This document shows, piece after piece, positions 1 to 5,318 of a stretch of 5,417 nt of DNA. This DNA is from Pseudomonadota bacterium (GTDB lineage: Bacteria > Pseudomonadota > Alphaproteobacteria > Rhizobiales > Rhizobiaceae): the NCBI GenBank assembly GCA_023387715.1, contig JAEWHQ010000272.1:1-5417 (forward strand), read 5' to 3'. The notes beneath the pieces are model-generated. The model ran no database searches and had not been told where the DNA came from. It saw only the letters and a program-made list of their open reading frames with translations. Each line of letters starts with the position of its first letter. The first letter of the stretch is position 1. The position numbers and the translations under genes are program-made.

Positions 1-40
1 AGGTAGACCAAGCAAAATAGCCTTGACGTTGCAAAGCGAC

Positions 41-69
41 TTGACTGTTTGCGCTCCGGACACTATAGA
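41..69 (+). promoter_or_regulatory. Sigma-70-type promoter of rpmB
   Basis: A TTGACT -35 box (41-46) and a TATAGA -10 box (64-69) are separated by 17 bp, the ideal spacing. Transcription would start near position 76 and give a leader of about 120 nt before the rpmB start codon. A second TTGAC lies 18 bp upstream (23-27) but has no recognisable -10 at the right distance. The boxes are seen directly; promoter activity is inferred. Confidence 0.7.
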
Positions 70-197
70 AACGCAACTTTCCCTTTAGGCCGCCTGTCCG
101 ATATCGCGCGCCAGCAGCAGTTTTAAGCTGTGATGTGCATTAGTTCGGGCATTCAGGTCGGGGCCTTGAGAAACAGAATTTTGAAGGTGAGACCAAA

Positions 198-494
198 ATG
201 TCCCGCGCTTGTGAATTGACCGGTAAAGCGGTCCAATACGGCAACAACGTCAGCCACGCGAACAACAAGACGCGTCGCCGCTTTTTGCCAAACCTTTGCA
301 ATGTAACTCTGATGTCCGATGCTTTGGGCATGAGCTACCGTTTGCGTGTTTCCGCTCATGCTCTGCGTTCAGTAGAACATCGCGGTGGCCTGGATTCATT
401 CCTTGCTAAATCAGACGACAAAGAGCTGTCACAGCGCGCACGTCTTCTGAAGCGCCAGATTGCTAAAAAGCAAGCTGAAGCTGTAAGCGCTTAA
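198..494 (+). CDS. rpmB: 50S ribosomal protein L28
   Basis: The 98-residue product is large-subunit ribosomal protein L28, a structural component of the ribosome. The family signature is plain: it opens [10 protein letters not shown], followed by [19 protein letters not shown] (residues 15-33), close to the E. coli L28 N-terminus. A core with [20 protein letters not shown] follows. The tail is basic and lysine/arginine-rich (residues 79-92), and the length matches alphaproteobacterial L28, longer than the 78 residues of E. coli. Only two cysteines (C5, C34) are present, so this is the form without a CxxC zinc ribbon. An AAGGTG Shine-Dalgarno sequence at 184-189 sits 8 nt before the ATG, which supports this start. 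The gene has its own promoter and terminator and appears monocistronic. Confidence 0.97.
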   Translation: MSRACELTGKAVQYGNNVSHANNKTRRRFLPNLCNVTLMSDALGMSYRLRVSAHALRSVEHRGGLDSFLAKSDDKELSQRARLLKRQIAKKQAEAVSA

Positions 495-519
495 TATTTA
501 AGCCTTTTATGGCTAAATA
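495..519 (+). other. Small hairpin directly after the rpmB stop codon
   Basis: TATTTAAGCC (495-504) pairs with GGCTAAATA (511-519) around a 6-nt loop, with one bulged A at 500. It begins immediately after the TAA stop at 492-494. There is no T tract, so it is not a terminator by itself. It may protect the 3' end of the rpmB message in tandem with the terminator that follows. The pairing is seen; the role is inferred. Confidence 0.45.
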
Positions 520-525
520 ATCGCG

Positions 526-550
526 GGGTCGGCTTTGGTCGACCCTTTTT
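526..550 (+). terminator. Intrinsic terminator of rpmB
   Basis: GGGTCG (526-531) pairs perfectly with CGACCC (540-545). A G·U and a C-G pair can extend the stem inward to leave a TTTG loop, and five T's follow at 546-550. This is a classic rho-independent terminator about 30 nt after the rpmB stop, and it separates rpmB from yhhQ. Confidence 0.85.
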
Positions 551-576
551 GCTGCCCTAAGATCTCTGATCTGCAA

Positions 577-604
577 CTGGTTCCATTACCCAGGATAAAA
601 AATG
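577..604 (+). promoter_or_regulatory. Candidate preQ1-I riboswitch aptamer overlapping the yhhQ start codon
   Basis: CTGG (577-580) can pair with CCAG (590-593) as stem P1, enclosing the 9-nt loop TTCCATTAC. An A-rich tail, GATAAAAA (594-601), follows. The loop triplet CAT (584-586) can then pair with the ATG start codon (602-604) as pseudoknot P2. This order (short stem, pyrimidine-containing loop ending in C before P1 3', A-rich tail, pseudoknot) is that of preQ1-I aptamers, which are known to control queuosine-precursor transport genes of this type. The loop is about one base shorter than the well-studied Thermoanaerobacter (Tte) example, and P1 has only 4 bp. The Shine-Dalgarno AGGA (592-595) overlaps the P1 3' strand, so ligand binding would block translation. 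The pairings are seen; the riboswitch identity is inferred. Confidence 0.4.
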
Positions 605-1249
605 TTCAATTTACGAACTTTCTATACCTCCGCTTTGATTCCCGCCGTTCTGGCGATGTGCGTCTCTGTTGCCGCCTCCAATATCCTCGTCCAATATCAG
701 TTCAACTATTTCGGACTTGGCGATATTCTGACATGGGGCGCATTCACTTATCCGCTGGCTTTCCTCGTCAATGACCTCACAAACCGCCGCTTTGGCCCGC
801 AGGCTGCACGCAAAGTTGTGCTGGCTGGTTTTGTCCTTGGTGTGATTATGTCGATCTGGCTGGCAACGCCGCGAATCGCCATCGCATCCGGCAGTGCATT
901 TTTATTCGCCCAGTTGCTTGATATTAGTGTGTTTGACCGCCTGCGCCGTCTGTCATGGTGGAAAGCGCCATTTGCCGCGGCCATGTTTGGCTCTGTGCTG
1001 GATACGATCCTGTTCTTTGCCATTGCCTTTGCGGCGCAATTTGCGTGGATCGATCAGATGACAGGGCACACTGATTCTTCCCTGACCGAGATTGTACCGT
1101 TTCTGGGGCAACCAGTGGCGCTATGGATGTCATTGGCAATCGGTGACTTCCTCATCAAGGTTATCATGGGAACGTTGATGCTGGTGCCTTATGGCGCGAT
1201 TTTGGCAATCTTCATGCCAGCCGTCTATGCACCGCAGAAAAACAAATAA
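602..1249 (+). CDS. yhhQ: YhhQ-family queuosine precursor transporter
   Basis: The 215-residue inner-membrane protein belongs to the YhhQ/Vut_1 family (COG1738), known for uptake of the queuosine precursors preQ0/preQ1 used to modify the tRNA wobble base. Hydrophobic segments lie at about residues 9-29, 41-57, 70-88, 94-110, 122-147 and 170-206, the last long enough for two spans. Family motifs are visible: FLVNDLTNRRFG (54-65), SGSAFLFAQLLDISVFDRLR (96-115, polar residues within a membrane segment), GSVLDT (130-135) and GDFLIK (181-186). Length fits the family. The AGGA at 592-595 lies 6 nt before the ATG and sets the start. It follows the rpmB terminator, so it needs its own promoter or read-through, and no clear promoter is visible in 551-601. 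Exact substrate preference cannot be read from sequence. Confidence 0.9.
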   Translation: MFNLRTFYTSALIPAVLAMCVSVAASNILVQYQFNYFGLGDILTWGAFTYPLAFLVNDLTNRRFGPQAARKVVLAGFVLGVIMSIWLATPRIAIASGSAFLFAQLLDISVFDRLRRLSWWKAPFAAAMFGSVLDTILFFAIAFAAQFAWIDQMTGHTDSSLTEIVPFLGQPVALWMSLAIGDFLIKVIMGTLMLVPYGAILAIFMPAVYAPQKNK

Positions 1250-1258
1250 CGAACCAAG

Positions 1259-1298
1259 AAAAAGCCTCCGGAAACAGTTCAGTTTCCAGAGGCTTTTT
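1259..1298. terminator. Bidirectional intrinsic terminator between yhhQ and cobT
   Basis: A 17-position stem (1259-1275 with 1282-1298, one C/A mismatch at 1269/1288) closes a 6-nt loop AGTTCA. The stem has an A-run on the left and a T-run (1294-1299) on the right, so it acts as a hairpin plus U-tract on either strand. It ends yhhQ from the left and cobST from the right, and the convergent stop codons are only about 70 nt apart. Confidence 0.9.
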
Positions 1299-1315
1299 TG
1301 TCTTCAATAAACGGT

Positions 1316-3196
1316 TTAGCGTTTAGAGCCGCGGCCGCGTGTTTGTTCATCAAACAAAGAGGCCAGCTGTTCAGTCATTGCGCCTGCCAGTTCTTCGGCA
1401 TCCACAATCGTCACAGCCCGCTGATAGTAGCGCGTCACATCGTGGCCGATACCAATCGCAATCAGCTCCACCGGTGAGCGGGTTTCGATCTCTTCAATCA
1501 CACCACGCAAATGGCGCTCGAGATAGTTGCCCGGATTAACCGATAGTGTTGAATCATCAACCGGCGCACCGTCAGAAATCACCATCAGGATTTTACGTTG
1601 TTCGGAACGTGCCAGCAAACGCTGATGTGCCCAAATAAGCGCTTCACCGTCGATATTCTCTTTCAGCAGCCCTTCCCTCATCATGAGGCCAAGATTGCGA
1701 CGTGCGCGTCTCCACGGGGCGTCTGCGGCCTTATAAATGATATGACGAAGGTCATTGAGGCGACCAGGAGCAGCAGGCTTACCGCGCGCAAGCCATGCTT
1801 CACGCGATTGACCGCCCTTCCATGCCTTGGTGGTAAAGCCCAAAATCTCGACCTTAACGCCGCAACGCTCCAAAGTGCGTGCCAGAATATCGGCGCAGGT
1901 TGCTGCCACCGTAATCGGGCGACCACGCATCGAGCCGGAATTATCGATTACCAGTGTCACCACCGTATCGCGGAAATCCGTATCGCGTTCCCATTTATAA
2001 GAAAGCGGCTGGGTCGGGTCGATCACCACACGCATCAAACGTGCAGTATCAAGATAACCCTCTTCCAGATCGAAATCCCATGAACGGTTTTGCTGAGCCA
2101 TCAAACGGCGCTGCAAACGGTTGGCAAGCCGCCCGACCACACCTTGCAAATTCGCAAGCTGCTTATCGAGGAAGCCACGCAAACGCTCAAGCTCCGCCTC
2201 ATCGCACAGATCAGTGGCTTCCACCGTTTCATCAAACTCACGGGTGAAAACTTTATAATCAAGCTGCTGTGCCAGATTATCAAACGGCTGGCCGGGACGA
2301 CGGGCTTCACCCGGCGTTTCGGCATCGATTTCCTCGCCGTCATCCAGATCATCCGAATTGGCATCAGCGGCTTCCATTTCGCCCTGTTCGCCTTCGTCAC
2401 TGGAATCTTCCGATTCTTCGTTCTCAGTCTGATCAGAGCCTTCCTGCTCTTCAGCACCGCCGTCTTCATTCTCTTGCTCGTCCGGCGTATCGTCGCTCTG
2501 TTCCTCATTATTGTCGTCCTGAGGATTTTGCGACAGCTCTTCCGCCATCTCCATCGAAGCCAGCATGTTGCGCACAACGCGCGCAAAAGCATCCTGATCT
2601 TCAAGGCTTTCAGCCAGATGTTCGATATCTGCGCCGGCTTTTTCTTCAATCCAGTCGCGCCACAAATCCAGTACATTGCCGGCTTCTTGCGGCGCCTGAC
2701 GACCGGTCAGCTTTTCACGGATCAACAAAGAGACAGCTTCTTCAAGCGGCGCCTCTTCTCTTTCCGTAACGGCTGTATAGTTAGCGCGAGAATATTTATC
2801 GGCCAGCATCGAGCTCAGATTATCGCCGACACCCACCATGGCACGCGCGCCAATAGCCTCGACACGTGCTTGTTCAACCGCGTCAAAAATAGCGCGCGCT
2901 TGTTTGCCTTCAGGTGCCAGAACCGCATGAATGCGCGGATTATGGCGTGCCTGACGCAGCGCCATGGAATCGCCCAAGCCACGCGTGATAGCAATATCAT
3001 TCGCGGTTGGTCGCTTCGGCAGATCCGGCAATCTGGCGCGATTGCCGGTCAAAGCCGGACGATCATTACTAAAACCGACCTCGAACTCGTTGGAACCGGC
3101 AATAGCCCGCATACATGCGGTTACTGCCCGTTTGAACGGTTCCGAATCGATTGGCGTCTGCCGCTTTTGCCGCGAATTATCGCCTGCCCCAGCCAT
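1316..3196 (-). CDS. cobT: Aerobic cobaltochelatase subunit CobT
   Basis: The 626-residue protein is the VWA subunit of the ATP-dependent cobaltochelatase, which with CobS and CobN inserts Co2+ into hydrogenobyrinic acid a,c-diamide in aerobic cobalamin synthesis. The N-terminal CobT domain covers about residues 15-215. A very acidic linker (about 222-297, mostly D/E/S/N/Q) follows, then a helical stretch (about 330-372). The C-terminal VWA domain starts near 405. Its MIDAS motif is intact: DNSGSM at 418-423 (D418, S420, S422), a TT pair at 455-456 and SDG at 541-543. Length matches Rhizobiales CobT. An AAAGGCGGTG ribosome-binding region lies just upstream of the ATG, and only 15 nt separate it from the cobS stop, so the two are co-transcribed. 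A 491-codon ORF on the opposite strand is a shadow of the acidic coding. Confidence 0.96.
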   Translation of the reverse strand: MAGAGDNSRQKRQTPIDSEPFKRAVTACMRAIAGSNEFEVGFSNDRPALTGNRARLPDLPKRPTANDIAITRGLGDSMALRQARHNPRIHAVLAPEGKQARAIFDAVEQARVEAIGARAMVGVGDNLSSMLADKYSRANYTAVTEREEAPLEEAVSLLIREKLTGRQAPQEAGNVLDLWRDWIEEKAGADIEHLAESLEDQDAFARVVRNMLASMEMAEELSQNPQDDNNEEQSDDTPDEQENEDGGAEEQEGSDQTENEESEDSSDEGEQGEMEAADANSDDLDDGEEIDAETPGEARRPGQPFDNLAQQLDYKVFTREFDETVEATDLCDEAELERLRGFLDKQLANLQGVVGRLANRLQRRLMAQQNRSWDFDLEEGYLDTARLMRVVIDPTQPLSYKWERDTDFRDTVVTLVIDNSGSMRGRPITVAATCADILARTLERCGVKVEILGFTTKAWKGGQSREAWLARGKPAAPGRLNDLRHIIYKAADAPWRRARRNLGLMMREGLLKENIDGEALIWAHQRLLARSEQRKILMVISDGAPVDDSTLSVNPGNYLERHLRGVIEEIETRSPVELIAIGIGHDVTRYYQRAVTIVDAEELAGAMTEQLASLFDEQTRGRGSKR

Positions 3197-3211
3197 GATT
3201 TTTCACCGCCT

Positions 3212-4198
3212 TTAAGCAAGAGCGACGTTGACTGCCGACTCAGGCAATTCAGCACCAAATGCACGCTGATAGAACTCAGCAACAATCGCACGTTCCAGCT
3301 CATCACATTTGTTGAGGAATGTTACGCGGAAAGCAAAACCAACATCGTTGAAGATTGCAGCGTTTTCAGCCCATGTGATCACCGTACGCGGGCTCATCAC
3401 AGTGGACAGATCGCCATTGATGAAGGCCTGACGGGTCATATCAGCAACGCGTACCATCTTGCCCACGATATCGCGGCCTTCTTCATTCTGGTAATGCTTG
3501 GCTTTGGCCAGAATGATCGCAACTTCGTTGTCATGCGGCAGATAGTTCAGCGTGGTCACGATTGACCAGCGATCCATCTGTGCCTGGTTGATCTGCTGTG
3601 TACCGTGATAAAGGCCGGTTGTATCGCCAAGACCTACAGTGTTGGCGGTTGCAAACAAACGGAAAGACGGATGCGGATTGATCACGCGGCTCTGGTCAAG
3701 CAGGGTCAAACGGCCAGAGGCTTCCAACACGCGCTGAATCACGAACATCACATCAGGGCGACCGGCATCATATTCGTCAAACACCAGCGCGACATTGCGC
3801 TGATAAGCCCAAGGCAGAATACCATCTTTAAATTCGGTAACCTGCATACCGTCTTTAACAACGATTGCATCTTTACCGACGAGATCGATACGGCTGACAT
3901 GACTGTCGAGGTTCACACGGATACAAGGCCAGTTAAGACGGGCTGCAACCTGTTCGATATGGGTGGATTTACCCGTACCGTGATAACCCGACACCATAAC
4001 GCGGCGGTTATAGGCAAAGCCTGCCAAAATCGCCAATGTGGTCTGTTTATCAAACAGATAATCAGGATCAATGTCCGGAACATTCGGATCACGCATAGAA
4101 AATGCAGGGACCTGCAAATCGCTATCAATTCCGAATACTTCACGCACCGAAACCGTTGTATCCGGCAAATTGGTGATATCCCGCTCAACCTTATTCAT
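3212..4198 (-). CDS. cobS: Aerobic cobaltochelatase AAA+ ATPase subunit CobS
   Basis: The 328-residue AAA+ ATPase (MoxR-like branch) forms a ring with CobT and drives cobalt chelation by CobN. Numbering from the MNKVERD start, the Walker A is GYHGTGKS (71-78, K77) and the Walker B is ALVFDE (137-142, D141, E142). Sensor 1 is ATANT (183-187, N186). The DR at 209-210 (MDRW) fits the arginine-finger region, and SPR (269-271) fits sensor 2. An N-terminal segment (about 1-50) with [17 protein letters not shown] is typical of CobS. Two ATGs are adjacent. The GGAGG Shine-Dalgarno (4207-4203) is only 1 nt from the upstream ATG (4201) but 4 nt from the second (4198), so I favour 4198; 4201 would add one Met. 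It is first in the operon with cobT. Confidence 0.96.
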   Translation of the reverse strand: MNKVERDITNLPDTTVSVREVFGIDSDLQVPAFSMRDPNVPDIDPDYLFDKQTTLAILAGFAYNRRVMVSGYHGTGKSTHIEQVAARLNWPCIRVNLDSHVSRIDLVGKDAIVVKDGMQVTEFKDGILPWAYQRNVALVFDEYDAGRPDVMFVIQRVLEASGRLTLLDQSRVINPHPSFRLFATANTVGLGDTTGLYHGTQQINQAQMDRWSIVTTLNYLPHDNEVAIILAKAKHYQNEEGRDIVGKMVRVADMTRQAFINGDLSTVMSPRTVITWAENAAIFNDVGFAFRVTFLNKCDELERAIVAEFYQRAFGAELPESAVNVALA

Positions 4199-4202
4199 CA
4201 TG

Positions 4203-4207
4203 CCTCC
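4203..4207 (-). promoter_or_regulatory. Shine-Dalgarno of cobS
   Basis: A strong GGAGG is read on the minus strand from 4207 to 4203. Its spacing is 1 nt to the ATG at 4201 and 4 nt to the ATG at 4198, and this decides between the two tandem start codons in favour of 4198. The 3' arm of a 6-bp hairpin (4210-4235) ends 2 nt upstream of it. Confidence 0.75.
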
Positions 4208-4209
4208 AA

Positions 4210-4318
4210 AGCGGCGGATAAGGAAACCAGCCGCTCATTCCTTTTGCTTTGCTCGCAAGCGATCCGTTTTTAGTGAGAACGGAATGCCCTGTTAATTACA
4301 CTTAATCATACCGGGCAT
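4210..4318 (-). other. Structured 5' leader of cobS (three hairpins)
   Basis: Going toward cobS on the minus strand, three stem-loops follow each other. ATGCCC/GGGCAT (arms 4284-4289 and 4313-4318) encloses an AT-rich TTAA...TTAA inner hairpin. TCCGTT/AACGGA (4263-4268 and 4278-4283) has a 9-nt loop. AGCGGC/GCCGCT (4210-4215 and 4230-4235) ends 2 nt before the Shine-Dalgarno. No ORF is supported here, and I see no cobalamin-riboswitch B12 box. Pairing is seen; function is unknown. Confidence 0.4.
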
Positions 4319-4362
4319 CTTGGCATGAGCTTGACTAAACGCTATGCGACAAAAAATGTCCG

Positions 4363-4392
4363 TCTATAGTTCACATTTTTGTAACGTCTGAA
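4363..4392 (-). promoter_or_regulatory. Possible promoter of cobST
   Basis: On the minus strand a TATAGA -10 box (4368-4363), identical to the rpmB -10, is preceded with an 18-bp spacer by a weak TTCAGA -35 (4392-4387). Transcription would start near 4356 and give a leader of about 155 nt. Inverted repeats overlap both boxes (AAAAATGT at 4352-4359 with ACATTTTT at 4373-4380; several GTTCA/TGAAC copies at 4369-4413), so the promoter could be regulated. The -35 is poor, hence modest confidence. Confidence 0.4.
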
Positions 4393-4451
4393 CTGCCGCG
4401 GTTCAAGCTGAACTCGCAAGCGCATCAAACATTTATTTCACCGCTCGCTGC

Positions 4452-4471
4452 AAAAAAGCAATATTGCTCTT
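4452..4471 (-). terminator. Weak intrinsic terminator of the J-domain gene
   Basis: Read on the minus strand, AAGAGCA (4471-4465) pairs with TGCTTTT (4460-4454) around an ATAT loop. One pair is G·U, and the T-run extends to 4452. It lies about 35 nt past the stop codon of the J-domain gene. The stem is short and AT-rich, so termination may be partial and some read-through into cobS is possible. Confidence 0.5.
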
Positions 4472-4506
4472 CTGTAAAGCGGTTATGCGATCAATATTGA
4501 AGCTTT

Positions 4507-5142
4507 TTACGAGCAAAAGCCCGATGACTTCAACAATTGATAGGCCTGGATAACGTCGCGGAAGCGATCCTCGGAAGCACGATCACCGCCATTGGCGTCC
4601 GGATGGTGCTGTTTGACCAGTTCCTTATATTTGGTTTTGATGTCATCGCTTGTGGCGCTGGCATCAAGCCCTAATGTACCAAGCGCTTTTGCTTCCAAAG
4701 CACGCGGTTTGCGCAATTGTGCGGCAGCGCGCGCATTATCCTTCTCATCCTTAAACAAATTAAAAGGATCGCGCATACGGTTATGATAAGCGGCCGACCC
4801 CGAACGCATTCGTGCCATATCAGGCGAGGTGCGGGAAGCACCGGATGAAGCGTTAGACGAGGTTGTCCAAGTAGGCCGGTTGCCGGTCAGGGCTTCTTTT
4901 TGCAGTCGTGCAGCTTCGCCGTCTGAAACGCCGGAGAAGTAGTTAAAGCTCTTATTATATTCCCTGACATGATCGATACAAAAATGAAAATACTCACCTT
5001 CACGATCACGTCCGACCGGCGCTTTATGCGTACCAGGCTTGAGGCACCCATCCCATCGGCAATCAGGCACCGACGACTTAGTCTCGGCCTTCTTCTTGCC
5101 ACCAATACGAATGCTGTCGAAATATTTTGAATTGATTGTCAT
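4507..5142 (-). CDS. J-domain (DnaJ-like) protein with N-terminal Cys/His motif
   Basis: The 211-residue protein has a J domain at its C-terminus (about residues 153-208). It contains KYKELVKQHHPDANGGD, with the diagnostic HPD at 180-182, then FRDVIQAYQLLKSSGF as helix III. J domains stimulate the ATPase of an Hsp70 such as DnaK. There is no G/F region or DnaJ zinc-finger repeat, so it is a specialised co-chaperone (class C). The N-terminal part carries C28-x4-C33 and C55-x2-H58 around a GTHKAPVGRDREGEYFHF stretch, a possible metal-binding fold, followed by EYNKSFNYFSG (61-71). A Ser/Arg-rich, probably disordered region spans about 90-125. An in-frame TAA 12 nt upstream fixes the ATG. No Shine-Dalgarno is visible. 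It lies upstream of cobST and divergent from bolA. I recall this type beside cobS in Rhizobiales; its client is unknown. Confidence 0.9.
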   Translation of the reverse strand: MTINSKYFDSIRIGGKKKAETKSSVPDCRWDGCLKPGTHKAPVGRDREGEYFHFCIDHVREYNKSFNYFSGVSDGEAARLQKEALTGNRPTWTTSSNASSGASRTSPDMARMRSGSAAYHNRMRDPFNLFKDEKDNARAAAQLRKPRALEAKALGTLGLDASATSDDIKTKYKELVKQHHPDANGGDRASEDRFRDVIQAYQLLKSSGFCS

Positions 5143-5150
5143 GATGTCAG

Positions 5151-5178
5151 ATTATGCGGATAAAGAGTTTTCAAACAA
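5151..5178 (-). promoter_or_regulatory. Possible promoter of the J-domain gene
   Basis: On the minus strand a TTGTTT -35 (5178-5173) and a CATAAT -10 (5156-5151) have a 16-bp spacer. The -10 ends only 8 nt before the ATG at 5142, so transcription would begin within a few bases of the start codon. That fits the absence of a Shine-Dalgarno sequence and suggests a leaderless message. Boxes are seen; activity is inferred. Confidence 0.4.
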
Positions 5179-5188
5179 GAATTGACTT

Positions 5189-5215
5189 TTTATCATGATG
5201 CAGCTTCATGATAAA
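5189..5215. promoter_or_regulatory. Perfect inverted repeat between the J-domain gene and bolA (operator candidate)
   Basis: TTTATCATGA (5189-5198) and TCATGATAAA (5206-5215) are exact inverted copies with a 7-bp spacer centred on 5202. Each arm also contains the self-palindrome TCATGA. It begins just after a TTGACT hexamer (5182-5187) that could be the bolA -35, and lies about 10 bp upstream of the proposed J-domain-gene -35. It is not followed by a T tract, so it is more likely a protein-binding site than a terminator. I do not match it to a known Fur, RirA or Irr site. Confidence 0.5.
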
Positions 5216-5301
5216 GCGAGGACGAAACATCTGCTTCCTGTGCGGATTTGCCCCACATCAAGACGTGTCTACGTCACTTATATGGGAGTTAGTACCTATA
5301 T

Positions 5302-5307
5302 GGGGAG
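5302..5307 (+). promoter_or_regulatory. Ribosome-binding site of bolA
   Basis: GGGGAG ends 11 nt before the ATG at 5319 and 17 nt before the in-frame ATG at 5325, which favours the first. A near copy of its surroundings (TATATGGGAG, 5279-5288) lies 18 bp upstream. Confidence 0.5.
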
Positions 5308-5318
5308 AACTTGACCAA

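Larger units (their letters stand above)
4202..4506. other. Gene-free region between cobS and the J-domain gene
   Basis: This stretch of 305 nt has no coding frame I can support on either strand. In order from the dnaJ side it holds a weak terminator for the J-domain gene (4452-4471, minus strand), a cluster of GTTCA/TGAAC repeats (4369-4413), a possible cobS promoter (4363-4392), an 8-bp inverted repeat around its -10 (4352-4380), and the hairpin-rich cobS leader (4210-4318). Confidence 0.7.

Noticed and set aside
1..40. End of an upstream gene at the left edge
   Set aside because: The frames there are short or interrupted (for example TAG at 4-6) and show no recognisable protein, so nothing can be supported.
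2101..2676. A 191-codon minus-strand frame inside cobT
   Set aside because: It is a frame shadow of cobT; composition is abnormal (Arg, Met, Trp-rich) and no start signal is visible.
2090..3565. A 491-codon open frame on the plus strand across cobT and cobS
   Set aside because: It is antisense to two clear genes. Its hydrophobic Phe/Leu/Ile runs are what the acidic CobT linker gives on the other strand, and it crosses the cobS-cobT junction without any family motif.
3605..4273. A 222-codon plus-strand frame opposite cobS
   Set aside because: It is fully antisense to the conserved AAA+ coding sequence and has no recognisable domain.
4202..4362. Cobalamin riboswitch upstream of cobS
   Set aside because: The leader is shorter than typical AdoCbl aptamers and I find no B12-box-like GCCACTG word on the minus strand.
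4331..4369. Plus-strand promoter from TTGACT (4331-4336) and CTATAG (4364-4369)
   Set aside because: The spacing is 27 bp, far too long, and no plus-strand gene starts downstream before 5319.
5196..5208. RirA iron-responsive operator in the bolA palindrome
   Set aside because: The TGA and TCA half-sites are separated by 7 bp, not the 9 bp of the described site, so I do not assign it to RirA.
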